The notes under the pieces: generated by a model
What the model was told of the DNA's origin: nothing
Databases searched by the model: none
The model's input: the letters and a program-made list of their open reading frames with translations, nothing else
NCBI GenBank assembly: GCA_963726335.1
Contig: CAVSCD010000012.1
Span: 310,001 to 374,000, forward strand
Length of the DNA stretch: 64,000 nt
Direction: 5' to 3'
Origin: CAVSCD01 sp963726335
GTDB lineage: Bacteria > Acidobacteriota > Aminicenantia > Aminicenantales > UBA8522
Shown here: in pieces, positions 17,746-26,946 of the stretch
How the letters are laid out: each line of letters begins with the position of its first letter
Numbering within the stretch: position 1 is the stretch's first letter
Program-made: the position numbers and the translations under genes

Positions 17746-17792
17746 TTAGCTGGTGTGAACGCGATACGTCTTGTGACGTCGCCCCCACCCCA

Positions 17793-17817
17793 ACCCTCCC
17801 CCCTCGAGGGGGAGGGT
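17793..17817. repeat. GC-rich perfect palindrome
   Basis: ACCCTCCCCC and GGGGGAGGGT are perfect 10-nt inverted arms around a 5-nt centre, followed by GAGGGAGAG. Palindromes of this type are dispersed in many bacterial genomes. A related one lies at 61423-61438, also followed by GGTGAGGG. Confidence 0.6.
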
Positions 17818-17997
17818 GAGGGAGAGAGGGTATTACAAATGATATCCTAATTTTAGCGGGCAGGTGCGCAAAACATGAAACCACCCGCCCCTTTGGCTCT
17901 CCGAGCGGAGGAGAGGGCGAAGGGGCGGGATGTGCCGCTGGTCATGAGGATTGGTGGTATGATTGGGCCATGCCTGGAGAATAGGCCTGACTGTCAA

Positions 17998-18650
17998 ATG
18001 GACGAGATGCCATACGCCGCCGAAGCCACGGACGGGAGCCTGGCTGCCCAGGCAGCGGCGGGGTCGCGCGCGGCCTTCGAGGAGCTCGTCGCTCGCTACA
18101 GCGGCCGCCTGTTTCATTTCATGGCGCCTCGATCCGCGAACCGGGAGGATCTCGAGGATATCGTCCAGGAGACCTTCCTCAAGGCCTACCGGAATATCGG
18201 CCGCTATGACGCGAGATGGAAGTTCGCCACCTGGCTCTACACGATGGCGGTCAGGCTGGCGATCGACCGGCACCGGGCCGCCGGAACCGGCTCGGTGAGT
18301 CTAGGTGCGGTGGATCCCGAATGCCCTGCGCCCGGACCTCAGGAAACGCTGGCCCGGAGGGAAGAGGTTCAGCGGCAGCAGAACATCTGGAATGTCGCCG
18401 GGACGCTTGGCCCGAGCGCCTACGAGGCCCTCTGGCTTCGCTACGTGGAGGAGATGCCGGTGAAGGATATAGCCAGGGCGCATGGGAAAAACCCGGGTCG
18501 GGGTCCGCGCCCTGCTTCACCGGTCGAGAGACCAGGCTTGCGGAAAAGTTGAAGGCGTCGGAGGTGCCGGAGCAAACCGCGGCGGCGGCCGCTGAGGCCG
18601 CGAGGGAGGCCGCGGCGGTCCGGGCCGAGCGGAAGTATTCGGTCCTTTAG
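17998..18650 (+). CDS. ECF-family RNA polymerase sigma factor, frameshifted
   Basis: Sigma region 2 is visible as AAFEELVARYSGRLFHF, NREDLEDIVQETFLKAYRNI and FATWLYTMAVRLAIDRHR. Region 4 begins LGPSAYEALWLRYVEEMPVKDIARAHGK and continues in the next frame as TRVGVRALLHRSRD, then in the third frame as RLAEKLKASEVPEQT to a stop at 18650. Two single-base insertions (an AAAAA run near 18487 and a C near 18532) would account for this. Several in-frame starts exist. ATG 17998 gives a normal ECF N-terminus. The anti-sigma gene follows 14 nt after the stop. Confidence 0.83.
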
Positions 18651-18664
18651 GGAGGAGATGAGCC

Positions 18665-19204
18665 GTGCTGTGCAAAATCTATAGGCGGAAGATCTCGGGG
18701 GCGATGGACTCGGGCAAACCTTTATCCGGCACCGTGAAGCGCCATCTTCTCCGGTGCGCATCCTGTCGTGAATTTGCCGGCGCGGCCGAAGATGCCGGAC
18801 GGCGACTAACCCGAGACGCAGGGGTTTTGATCAGCTCCGTCGATCCGTCGCTCGCGAAAAGGGTACAGGCATCCCTGGGGGATCGGGGCGAGGGCGCGGT
18901 TTTACCTCTAGGGGCGGGTTTGCGGACGCGGCCCATCTTGCGGCTGAGGCCGGCCTTGACGGCAGTCGTCGGTTTGGTCGTCGTCGGGGCCAGCGTGCTT
19001 TATATGGTCAGGCCGCGTCCTCAGCCAACGCCCGACCTCACGCCGCCGTTTAAAATCGAACAGCCCGGAGTCTATCTTGTGGCCGCTCTGGAGAAAGCCC
19101 GCTCTCCGTACGACGAGGAGATCCGCCGGTGGAGAACGACCTTGGACGGCGCGGCCGAAAGGCTTAAGGGCAGCTTCGATATCGGGCTGGGGGAAGAAAG
19201 ATAA
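18665..19204 (+). CDS. zinc-finger-type anti-sigma factor, single-pass membrane protein
   Basis: The 179-residue protein has a HxxxCxxC motif in VKRHLLRCASCREF (residues ~24-37), the zinc-binding anti-sigma signature. One TM segment follows (ALTAVVGLVVVGASVLYMV, ~100-118), then a ~60-residue periplasmic tail. The GTG start follows GGAGGAGATGAGCC. Position directly after the ECF gene makes it that factor's inhibitor, releasing it on an envelope signal. The tail lacks a recognisable sensor domain. Confidence 0.82.
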   Translation: MLCKIYRRKISGAMDSGKPLSGTVKRHLLRCASCREFAGAAEDAGRRLTRDAGVLISSVDPSLAKRVQASLGDRGEGAVLPLGAGLRTRPILRLRPALTAVVGLVVVGASVLYMVRPRPQPTPDLTPPFKIEQPGVYLVAALEKARSPYDEEIRRWRTTLDGAAERLKGSFDIGLGEER

Positions 19205-19208
19205 ATTA

Positions 19209-19260
19209 GGCGACACGATCCGAGATACGAAAAATCTTTGGGACACAATCCCTGAACACG
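19209..19260. repeat. decayed REP-like GGGACACRATCC element
   Basis: Two copies of the core GACACGATCC / GACACAATCCC lie 22 nt apart here. The same core forms clear hairpins at 26099-26156 and 29778-29836. No gene is seen in 19205-19363. Confidence 0.45.
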
Positions 19261-19363
19261 GACGAGAAATTGTTCCTCATGACATTTGAATCAGGAAGAA
19301 CGACTCGACAATACCCTATGGTCAGGGCAAGATTCAAATTTCCATACGAGGAATAATCCCGCC

Positions 19364-21642
19364 TTATTTGTCCAGGTTCATTTTTCCCAGCAGAGCCTGA
19401 AACCTTGGCTCCGAGCGCAGGCTGTCGAGGATGGGCCAAACCTTGATCAGGGCCATCGCGGATTCTCTCTCCAGATAGGCCTTTTCCAGAAAATCCAAAG
19501 CCTTGTGCTTTTCCCCGAGTCCGGTCCACACGAGCGCCCGGAAGAGCGGCCCGACATACCGGTCTTTCGGCAGCCCGTCCAGCCGCTCGAGGATCTTCAA
19601 AGCGTCATCCTTCATGCCGGCGGAGCCATAGGCTGAACCTAATATCGACAACCCGATGGCGGCTCCTTCGGAGAGCTCGACGAATTTCTGGCTCGCCGCG
19701 ATCGCTTCGCCCCACATTTCTTTGGCCAGGAAATTCATCGACTGCCATAGATAAGAGAGCGAAAACTCCGGATCCGAGGCGATGACCTGGCGGAGCTTGG
19801 CGATCGATTCGTCGAAGCGCCGCGCGTAGTAGAGAGCCCAGCCCACGTGCGTGGGCGGGGCCGGCTCGAGAGGTTCGATCTCCTCGGCCTTTTTCATTTC
19901 CAAGAGGGACTCATCAAAGCGCCCGGTGCAATATAACAGGTTGCCATACCACAGACGGGCGGGAGCATAATCCGGCTTCATCTGGATGGCCTTCAAGAAA
20001 AGGGTTTCCGCCGCCTGCCAGTCCCGGTCGTACCACATGGCGATCCAGCCCAGCGAGGCATAAACCTCGCCCAGCTCGGGGGCGATCTCCAAGGCTTTGT
20101 TCGCCGCCGCCCTGGCTCGCGCATAAGCCGGGTGGGGGGGCAGATAAGCAAAGACACCGAGGATCCCGAAGGCATCGGCGATTCCCACGTGCGGCAGGGC
20201 GTAGCCGGGATCCTTTTCGGCGGCTTGCTGAAAATACTGGAGGCTCTTTTGCAGGCCCCTCTCATAGCGCCGTTTCCAGAAATAGAGTCCTTTAAGATAC
20301 AGTTCATAGGCTTCGTGGTTTTCCGTGTGCCGCTTGAGGATCTTTTCCTTCTCGCTTTTCAACAGCTTGAGCTTCAGGTGATCGACGATGGTCAGCGATA
20401 TCTCTTCCTGAATGTCGAAGATATCTTTCATCTCCCGGTCGAATTGGCCGGACCAGATATGGTAGCCGTCCTTGACGCTGACGAGCTGGGCGGTGATGCG
20501 CAACCGTTGCCCGGATTTTCGCACGCTCCCTTCGAGGACCGCGCCCACGTTCAATTTTCCTCCGACCTCGCGGATGTCGATCTCCTTGCCTTTGAAGGCG
20601 AAGGCCGAGGTCCGGGCCGCGACCCTCAACTCTTGGATATGGCTCAAGGCGTTGATGAGCTCTTCGCTCAGGCCGTCGCAGAAGTACTCGTTCTCCTTGT
20701 CCGCGCTCATGTTGGTGAACGGCAGCACCGCGAGCGACGGGAGGCGGCGGGGCTCCGGCGACGCGCCGGAGCGGCGGCCACCGCGTCCGGACTCGCGGTC
20801 GCGCTTCAGCCGCGTCAGGTCGACCAGCAGATCTCTGGCCGACTGGTAGCGGACCTCGCAGTCCTTCTCGAGCGCCTTGTTGATGATCCGCTCCAACTCG
20901 GCGGGCACGCCCGGGTTCAGCCGAACGGGAGACGTCGGCGCTTGATGGAGGATGCTGTCGAACACCGCCACCGACGTGTCCCCCTGGAAGGGCATGCCGG
21001 CTCGTCGCCATCTCGTAGAGAACCACTCCCAAGGAGAAAAGGTCCGTCCGCGCATCCAGCTCCTTACCGAGCGCCTGTTCCGGCGACATGTACGCCACCG
21101 TCCCGGCGGCCGTGCCGGGGCTGGTCAGCGGCTCGGGAACCGTCAGGGTCTCGGCAACGGCCGAGTCGTTCCGGCGCCAGCTTGGCCAGCCCGAAATCGA
21201 GGATCTTGGCCTGCCCGCGCCGGGTGATGAAGATGTTGGCCGGCTTGATGTCCCGATGGATGATGCCTTTGGCGTGGGCGGCCTCGAGTCCGTCGGCCAC
21301 CTCGAGCGCCACCGCCAGGATCTCATCGAGTTCCAGGCGCTTCTCGAGGATGCGTTGTCTCAGCGTCTGGCCCTCGAGAAGCTCCATGGCGATAAAGTGC
21401 CGCCCCTCATGCTCGTCGATCTCGTAAATCGTGCAGATGTGCGGGTGGTTGAGGGCCGAGGCCGCCTGGGCCTCCCGCTCGAAGCGCTCCAGCGCATGGC
21501 GCTCCCGGGACAGCTCCTCGGGCAGGAACTTCAGGGCCACGGGGCGCTTGAGCCGGATATCCTCGGCCTTGTAGACGACACCCATACCGCCGCCGCCGAG
21601 CTTCTCCAGGATCCGGTAGTGGGATACGGTCAGCCCGATCAT
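19364..21642 (-). CDS. serine/threonine protein kinase with FlgO/TolB-like and TPR domains, frameshifted
   Basis: A Hanks-type kinase domain comes first: LGGGGMGVVYKAED, ALKFLPEE, HRDIKPANIFI, ILDFGLAKL. It continues in another frame (GTAAGTVAYMSPEQAL, TDLFSLGVVLYEMAT) and in the third (MPFQGDTSVAVFDSIL). The shifts near 21174 and 20999 each look like one extra C. After the kinase comes an AVLPFTNMSADKENEYFCDG module (FlgO/TolB-like, ~140 residues) and then at least six TPR-type repeats to the C-terminus. No TM helix is obvious. The same C-terminal half is attached to HTH-TM modules at 55437 and 58929, so it is probably a portable sensory domain. Confidence 0.85.
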
Positions 21643-21663
21643 ATGCCCTCACCGCCTATCGAC

Positions 21664-21692
21664 AATATAAGTCGAGCGGAAGACAAATTCAA
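21664..21692 (-). promoter_or_regulatory. promoter of the kinase-TPR gene
   Basis: On the minus strand TTGAAT (21687-21692), a 17-nt spacer and TATATT (21664-21669) lie just upstream of the ATG at 21642. The hexamers and much of the surrounding ~38 nt are shared with the promoter at 24121-24149. Confidence 0.6.
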
Positions 21693-21700
21693 CCGGACCT

Positions 21701-22892
21701 CTAATCGCCGAATTCTCTCGAAATACCGATGAACCTATTGACCCGTCTGACCATTTCGTCAGGATCGCCCAACTCGCCGATCCCGTCGATCTTGAAATCT
21801 ATGGGGAGCTTCTTATCCCCCCCGGCCAGATCATAGAGTCCTCTGATCATTTTTCTGATCGAGCGATCATCTGAACCGATGACATCCCTGACGGGATTGA
21901 ACCTTTTCTCTATGCCGATCCCGTCGATCCCCTTTCTTTTAAAGGCTTCCATGAAGACGTCAAGGTTGTTCCAGCCGCCGCAATCGAGCATGAGCAGGCC
22001 CTTGAATTCAAGGAGATCGTCGATCAGCCTCTCGACGTTCCCGCAACTGTGCCAGTACTGAAAACCGCCATAAAAGGAATTCAACCTCTTCTCCGCCGGG
22101 AAGACGAATCGGCGGTATGCCTCCCTCGAAAAATTCTGGCAGTTGACGTCATCATGGTGCATATTGAATCGTTTCCACCTCGATGCCCAAGAATCTTGCT
22201 CTGGCCTTGCTGTATTCGATCATCTTGTCGCTCACGACGTCGAGTGTCTTCACGAAGAACTCGGGCGCCAGAACCAGATCGACCAGGATATTCTCATATC
22301 CCCTGAGGCAGGTGGCCACGCCGAATGGCCCGATGACCCAATCCGGGAAGATGACCTTCCAGCCGGGAGGCAGCGTCTCCCTTATCCGGCCATAGAACTC
22401 GTGGGCCAGGCCCAGTATTCCGGAATTCCTGAAATCGATTTCCTTGGCCTCTAGCTCCCTTAAGGAGTCCTCGTCTTTAATGATGATCAAGGACCTGTCT
22501 ACGGTGGGATCGAAATGATCCGGATAAACGGACCGGCCACCGAGAATGCTGGCTTCAAAGTTGACGCCCAACCAGATGGCGATCGTTCTGCCCAATCCCG
22601 AATCGTCCCTGAAGACATCATACCGGTAGAGCGACATTTCGAGTTGCTTTTCCAGGTAAGTCAGGGGGTCGGTGTAGTAGTCCTTGACCTTAAAATTCAG
22701 GACTTTGGCCCATAAAGGACACTCCAGGTCGGCGACGATCGGGATCTGGCCTGTCCTCCTGGGCACGGGATGCATATAGGTCTGCTCCACCTCCGGCGCA
22801 TTCCATTTGTCACAGATTTCTTTGTTCCGTTCGGATCCCAGCTCACTTTCAATCTTGTCGATGAGCTTGTTGATCCTGTGAATCTGGTCCAT
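21701..22892 (-). CDS. uroporphyrinogen decarboxylase-family protein, frameshifted
   Basis: The ~396-residue reading resembles the URO-D superfamily members that act on small methylated compounds or corrinoids, rather than the haem enzyme HemE. The N-terminal part includes PIVADLECPLWAKVLNFKVKD and IFPDWVIGPFGVATCLRG. The C-terminal part includes FQYWHSCGNVERLIDDLLE (a His-Ser-Cys-Gly motif typical of this clan) and IGIEKRFNPV. The frame changes at about 22158, where one extra base separates ETIQY from HHDDVNCQNF. The ATG at 22892 follows GGGAG. It stands alone between the TIM-barrel protein and the kinase gene. Confidence 0.75.
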
Positions 22893-22945
22893 GAATTCAA
22901 TCTCCCGGGGGCCTCCGAGCGCGATCCCTTATACCATCGTCATGG

Positions 22946-22975
22946 ATTATAAAAAATAATGCCCAGGCAGATCAA
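22946..22975 (-). promoter_or_regulatory. probable promoter of the URO-D-like gene
   Basis: On the minus strand TTGATC (22970-22975), an 18-nt spacer and a perfect TATAAT (22946-22951) lie ~55 nt upstream of the ATG at 22892. A CGCAACA/TGTTGCG hairpin is the only other structure in this gap. Confidence 0.45.
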
Positions 22976-23118
22976 CTTGAGGTCGAACGGGAAAGGCCGG
23001 CTTTACGTTTCTTCCTCCAATCCCGAATGTTTGTCTAGAGCGAAGCGCCGAGGGCGAAGACACGCAACAGGAGTGTTGCGATATCCACCGTCTTTTGGCT
23101 GATGGCTTGAGCCGGGGG

Positions 23119-24099
23119 TCAATCCGGAAACACCGTCCGTAAGAGCCGGGCATAAGCGCCGGTCCAGTCCCAATTCGTGTACGATCCATCCGGGTTGGCC
23201 ACCCAGAAGCCGCCGCCGACCGCTCCCTGGTCTTTGGCAGTTTGAAATTGCGATCGAGCGATATCCGGCGCAACGTTGTATCCCCCGTAGACCCAGACGA
23301 CGACCGGGTTCGTGATGCGGATCAGCTCCGGGGGAAGCGGATAGTTCGGGTTGGTCAGTCTGTCGTTGTCATAGATCGTCCACGGAGAGAACGACAGGCC
23401 CATCTCTTTCCACCTGGCCAGGTCGTAGCACGAGCTGGAGATATAGCGCATAGAGACCCAGATCTGCGCAGGGGCAAATCCCGATCGGGCAACCGTCTGG
23501 CTAAACAATGTGGTCAGCGCGGGAGCCTTGGTTCCCTCATATCCGACCTCATCGAGAAGGAAGCCGTCGAACCCGGCGGCCCGGCAGGCCTTGGAGAAAT
23601 GGTCGTAGAACTCGAGGACGGCGGGGGCCGCCACGTTCCAGGTCAAACCGCCGGCGTCGATTCCCTTCTTTCCTTTGCACCCGTACATATCGAAGATCGA
23701 CTCGAAGGCGATGACCTTCATGCCCCTGGCGTGTCCGGCCTTGACGAGCTTTGAGCCGGAATCGCCCATCACGAGAGGGGCCAAGTACGGATCTGTTGTC
23801 GTGATGTAGATTCCGCCTGCGTTCTCGGCGTTGGTGTATGCGCCGTCGGCTTTCGCCCACCCGCTGAAGCACCAGATATGCGTATAGCCTGCGTCGGCGG
23901 CTTTTTGGACGAAACCGTCGACCTGAGACGAAGACGAGTATTTATACGCCCATGTCGCGATCGCCCTGAACGGCTGGGACGGATTCTCTCCTTGAGGCAT
24001 CGGAGTCATAGCCTTGTCAGCCGCGGCCAGAATGGATGCTCCAGCGAAGATCAAGAGACCGGCAATGGCCATGAATAAGGATCTTCCGCTTGTTCTCAT
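23119..24099 (-). CDS. secreted TIM-barrel glycoside-hydrolase-like protein
   Basis: The 326-residue protein has a signal peptide (SLFMAIAGLLIFAGASILAAA) and a predicted (β/α)8 pattern. It contains AIATWAYKYS, GYTHIWCFSGWAKAD, GMKVIAFESIFDMYG, GFDGFLLDEVGYEG (a candidate acidic catalytic strand), IWVSMRYISSS and VVWVYGGYN, ending in an aromatic GGFWVANPDGSYTNWDW region. I infer carbohydrate or polymer hydrolysis but cannot name a family. ATG 24099 is preferred to the GTG 3 nt upstream because AAAGGAGGT abuts the GTG but is correctly spaced from the ATG. Confidence 0.7.
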   Translation of the reverse strand: MRTSGRSLFMAIAGLLIFAGASILAAADKAMTPMPQGENPSQPFRAIATWAYKYSSSSQVDGFVQKAADAGYTHIWCFSGWAKADGAYTNAENAGGIYITTTDPYLAPLVMGDSGSKLVKAGHARGMKVIAFESIFDMYGCKGKKGIDAGGLTWNVAAPAVLEFYDHFSKACRAAGFDGFLLDEVGYEGTKAPALTTLFSQTVARSGFAPAQIWVSMRYISSSCYDLARWKEMGLSFSPWTIYDNDRLTNPNYPLPPELIRITNPVVVWVYGGYNVAPDIARSQFQTAKDQGAVGGGFWVANPDGSYTNWDWTGAYARLLRTVFPD

Positions 24100-24120
24100 C
24101 ACACCTCCTTTCTTGTCGAC

Positions 24121-24149
24121 AATATAATTCCGGCGGGGGATAAATTCAA
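24121..24149 (-). promoter_or_regulatory. promoter of the TIM-barrel gene
   Basis: On the minus strand TTGAAT (24144-24149), a 17-nt spacer and TATATT (24121-24126). It is nearly identical to the kinase-gene promoter at 21664-21692, including the flanking GTCGA downstream of the -10. Confidence 0.6.
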
Positions 24150-24217
24150 TCGGTTCGTGGGCGGGAGGATGTTCCCGAAATCTAAGTTATGGGGATTCAT
24201 AAAAAAGTATATAATAC

Positions 24218-24246
24218 TTGACATAATGTAAATAATAATATACATT
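24218..24246 (+). promoter_or_regulatory. promoter of the XRE regulator gene
   Basis: TTGACA (24218-24223), a 17-nt AT-rich spacer and TACATT (24241-24246), 4/6 to consensus, lie ~20 nt before the ATG at 24266. The 24187-24250 stretch is far more AT-rich than its surroundings. Confidence 0.55.
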
Positions 24247-24265
24247 GAATCGTGAGGCTTTCAAA

Positions 24266-24490
24266 ATGGAACACAAAGGCGTACTCGAAAACAAACTCAA
24301 GGAACTTCGATTCAAGCGCGGCCAGATGACCCAGGAAGAACTGGCGGGCGCTCTGGACGTTTCGAGGCAGACGATCCTGGCCATCGAACACGGGAGATTC
24401 AACCCGTCGGTCGTCCTGGCCCTGCGCCTGGCCCGCTTTTTTGGGGCCGCGGTTGAAGAAATCTTCATGCTCAAGGAGGAAAGGAAATGA
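24266..24490 (+). CDS. XRE-family transcriptional regulator (small, single HTH)
   Basis: The 74-residue protein is almost entirely one Cro/CI-type HTH: NKLKELRFKRGQMTQEELAGAL, then DVSRQTILAIEHGRFNPSVV and LALRLARFFGAAVEEIF. This matches the small regulators usually encoded ahead of a multi-TM membrane protein. ATG 24266 is preferred to the TTG at 24245, which overlaps the -10 hexamer. The stop overlaps the next gene's start by 4 nt (ATGA). Autoregulation of the pair is likely. Confidence 0.88.
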   Translation: MEHKGVLENKLKELRFKRGQMTQEELAGALDVSRQTILAIEHGRFNPSVVLALRLARFFGAAVEEIFMLKEERK

Positions 24491-24837
24491 CCTGGAGATA
24501 CGGATTCACGGGATTCGTCGGCCTGGCCGTCATCGCGGCCACCCTGATCTTTGGACAAATCGGCTCAGCCCTGTTCGCCCTCTTCGCGCTTTTGCCGGTC
24601 GTGACCTATTTCGCGTCAAGAAAACGGAAGCCCGACGAGCGCGAAATGCACCTTTTCCTGAAAACCAATAACATCACCGCGGCCCTCATGATCCTGACCA
24701 TCATGGGCATATATTACGGCTCGGCCACCGTGATCAACGGCCACCGGCTCGGTGACGCGTGGCATCTGCTGACGATTTTTTCTTTCCTCTTCTGGCAGGG
24801 TATTATCGGCCTCATTTTGTCGTGGAAGAGAACCTGA
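24487..24837 (+). CDS. small four-helix membrane protein (DUF2178-like)
   Basis: The 116-residue protein has about four TM segments (GFVGLAVIAATLIFG, SALFALFALLPVVTYF, NITAALMILTIMGIYYG, LLTIFSFLFWQGIIGLIL) with a cytoplasmic SRKRKPDEREMHL loop. The RKPDERE loop and size resemble DUF2178-type proteins coupled to small XRE regulators. Translation is coupled to the regulator by ATGA. Function unknown. Confidence 0.72.
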   Translation: MTWRYGFTGFVGLAVIAATLIFGQIGSALFALFALLPVVTYFASRKRKPDEREMHLFLKTNNITAALMILTIMGIYYGSATVINGHRLGDAWHLLTIFSFLFWQGIIGLILSWKRT

Positions 24838-24897
24838 ATAACCTCCTCTCAGCGGAGGACATATTCAAGGAATTTCTATAGAATGGATCGGATCGCC

Positions 24898-26259
24898 ATG
24901 CCAAGAGAGGACAAGCCGACACGAGTTGATCCTGACATGACCGGACCGGATCGGGCTGCTGCCGGGCGGCTGACGGGCGACGTGCCCGATTACGGCGATC
25001 TCTATTCTTCCCGGTGCCAGGGCGATTTCTACGGGGCCGACTACTATAAGCCTCCGGCGAGCGACATCGAAAGCGCCATCATCTACGATGACAACGAGGA
25101 CAAGCGCGTCACGGCGGCGATGCTGGTCGCGGCCTTCGATCCCCAGCGGGCCCTGGAAGCCGGCTGCGCCACGGGACTTCTGGTCAAGGCTATGCGGGGA
25201 TCGGGCGTCGACGCCTGGGGGTTCGATTTTTCCAAGTGGTGCGTCGAGAACGCCCATCCCGCGGTCAAGGATCGTGTCGTCTGGGGGGATATCCTGGAAC
25301 TCGGGCGGACCGCGGCCGGGCCGCCCCACGACCTCGTCCTGACCCTGGATATTCTGGAGCATCTCCCGCCCGATAAAGTCCCCGCGGCCCTGGCCAACCT
25401 GACGGCCCTCATGGCCCCCGGCGCGATCCTCTTCGCCGTCATCCCCGCTTACGGCCCGAACGCCTTCGGCCCGGAGCTGTACCCGTTGAAATACGAGGGA
25501 TGGAAGCGCGACGCCGCGGCCGGCATTCCGTTCAAGAATATCCCGCTCGACGACCATGGCCGCCCTCACCTCGGCCACCTGACCCACGCCGCGGTCGGCT
25601 GGTGGGAAAAGACGATGCGCGTCGCGGGACTGGTGCGCCTGGGCGGGGTCGAGCGTCTTCTCCATCAGCGTTTCGATGCTCGCCTGGAGTTCGCACGGCG
25701 CAGCTTTTTTGTCTTTGCCCGCATGGACAGCAAACGCGGGACGGGCGGAGAAGGGTCGGCACATAGGATCTCCCTTCTTAAACGGCTGGCCCTCGCGCCC
25801 GATCCTGTCCGCAAGATCGAGAAGCGCCTTCTCGAGCGGATCGCCGCCGTTCCCGGCCTGCCGTGCGGTTTTTTTGAGTGGGAGCTCTGGGGCGATCGCT
25901 GGGTCCGCTGGACCGGCCGGGAAGCCTGGGACCTCATCGAAACCCGCGGACGGTCAGAAGTTCGGTTCCAAGCTATCTGCCATCATCCGGATATCGCGAC
26001 CGCGCCCGTGTGCGCCACTTTTCAGATCGAAGGCGGGCCCGCCGTACCGGTCGACTTTCGAGATCACGACTGGCACGAAATGACTCTTGAGCTTCCCCGG
26101 AAATTCCGGGGACACGATCCGAATTCGAGAGAATTCAGTCGCGTCCCCGAATTTCCGTTCTGCGGACTCCGGATCTCTAGCTCCCGCACCTGGATACCGG
26201 ACACGAGCGTCCCGCCCTCCCGCCAGCGCTCGCTGGGCGTGGGGATTTGGCTGCCGTAG
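24898..26259 (+). CDS. class I SAM-dependent methyltransferase with C-terminal accessory domain
   Basis: The ~453-residue protein has methyltransferase motif I in ALEAGCATGLLVKAMRGSG, the acidic WGFDFS and WGDILEL, and motif IV DLVLTLDILEHL. The latter half (from ~280) is a separate β-rich domain ending LRISSSRTWIPD and RQRSLGVGI. Such tails occur on glycan-associated methyl- and glycosyltransferases, so a surface-polysaccharide substrate is possible. A REP-like palindrome (26099-26156) has been inserted in frame within this tail. ATG 24883 is an alternative start, 15 nt upstream. Both lie in an upstream motif shared with the MFS gene at 29891. Confidence 0.8.
   Translation: MPREDKPTRVDPDMTGPDRAAAGRLTGDVPDYGDLYSSRCQGDFYGADYYKPPASDIESAIIYDDNEDKRVTAAMLVAAFDPQRALEAGCATGLLVKAMRGSGVDAWGFDFSKWCVENAHPAVKDRVVWGDILELGRTAAGPPHDLVLTLDILEHLPPDKVPAALANLTALMAPGAILFAVIPAYGPNAFGPELYPLKYEGWKRDAAAGIPFKNIPLDDHGRPHLGHLTHAAVGWWEKTMRVAGLVRLGGVERLLHQRFDARLEFARRSFFVFARMDSKRGTGGEGSAHRISLLKRLALAPDPVRKIEKRLLERIAAVPGLPCGFFEWELWGDRWVRWTGREAWDLIETRGRSEVRFQAICHHPDIATAPVCATFQIEGGPAVPVDFRDHDWHEMTLELPRKFRGHDPNSREFSRVPEFPFCGLRISSSRTWIPDTSVPPSRQRSLGVGIWLP
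26099..26156. repeat. REP-like hairpin element inside the methyltransferase gene
   Basis: GGAAATTC and GAATTTCC flank inner arms GGGGAC/GTCCCC and a GAATTC-GAGA-GAATTC centre, giving a 58-bp near-palindrome. It shares the GGGGACACGATC core with 29778-29836. It is translated in frame as RKFRGHDPNSREFSRVPEFP within the C-terminal domain. Confidence 0.75.
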
Positions 26260-26280
26260 AGAAATTCATCGGCACAATCC

Positions 26281-26336
26281 GGAAAATTGGGACATAGCCC
26301 TCTCTTTTGAAAAGGGATTGTGTCCTGCAAATTTCC
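26281..26336. repeat. REP-like hairpin element, diverged copy
   Basis: GGAAAATT and AAATTTCC outer arms, GGGACA/TGTCC and a CTTTTGAAAAG centre reproduce the layout of the element at 26099 with diverged sequence. It lies in the 26260-26627 intergenic gap. Confidence 0.6.
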
Positions 26337-26518
26337 TAGTCGCGCCTCCGGATTTCTTAGAAGTCCCTAATGGCGCGTCTAGCAACTGACTCGGTTCTCA
26401 AATTAACTACGAAAACGCACCACCGCGGGGACGTTTGAGGGGGACGGCGTTGTCTCCCTCAGGCGGTCAGCCGAGTGAAACGAAGCGCCGAGGAGGGAAC
26501 TTGACTCCCCCCCTGGAA

Positions 26519-26569
26519 GTGCCCCGTCTAGGCAAAGGATTCTGAGGAGAGAATTACGAGACGGGGCAC
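26519..26569. promoter_or_regulatory. 11-bp perfect inverted repeat immediately upstream of a promoter
   Basis: GTGCCCCGTCT (26519-26529) and AGACGGGGCAC (26559-26569) are perfect inverted arms around a 29-nt loop. The right arm ends 4 nt before the -35 hexamer of the next gene. There is no T-run after it, so an operator or structured element fits better than a terminator. Confidence 0.5.
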
Positions 26570-26573
26570 TCGT

Positions 26574-26602
26574 TTGACATGATATGTTCGCCATTCTAAT
26601 AT
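26574..26602 (+). promoter_or_regulatory. promoter of the DUF4177-like gene
   Basis: Perfect TTGACA (26574-26579), a 17-nt spacer and TAATAT (26597-26602), 25 nt before the ATG at 26628. AGAGGAGG provides a strong ribosome site in the leader. Confidence 0.62.
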
Positions 26603-26627
26603 TCACCATTCTTCAGAGGAGGCCAAA

Positions 26628-26924
26628 ATGAAGCTCACCAAATGGACCGCCATCTTATTGAATGTCGCGCTTGTGCTTCTCGTTGCGTTCTTGATCAAGT
26701 CGGCAGTGGCGTCACCAAGGAATGTTGCTGCGCAAGGTTCCAGCTACAGCTATAAGTTGGTTTATGTCGGACCGACCCAGGAAGAAATTCAGCAGACGGG
26801 CCGGCCCACTCCGACTGCCGAGCAGTTGGAAGAGAAGATCAACGCCATTGCCCGAGACGGCTGGAAGCTACATTCACTCAGCTTGGTCGGTTCGTATATG
26901 GCGATTTTCGAGCGGGGCAATTAG
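26628..26924 (+). CDS. small exported or membrane-anchored DUF4177-like protein
   Basis: The 98-residue protein has an N-terminal hydrophobic anchor or signal (WTAILLNVALVLLVAFLIKSAVA). A compact domain follows: YSYKLVYVGP, then EQLEEKINAIARDGWKLHSLSLVGSYMAIFER. The Glu-xx-Asn/xx-Gly-Trp-xLxS pattern is typical of DUF4177. Function is unknown. It has its own promoter, an upstream inverted repeat and a good AGGAGG site, and so appears to be a single regulated gene. Confidence 0.75.
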   Translation: MKLTKWTAILLNVALVLLVAFLIKSAVASPRNVAAQGSSYSYKLVYVGPTQEEIQQTGRPTPTAEQLEEKINAIARDGWKLHSLSLVGSYMAIFERGN

Positions 26925-26946
26925 ATCCCACGACCGAGTTCGTCCC

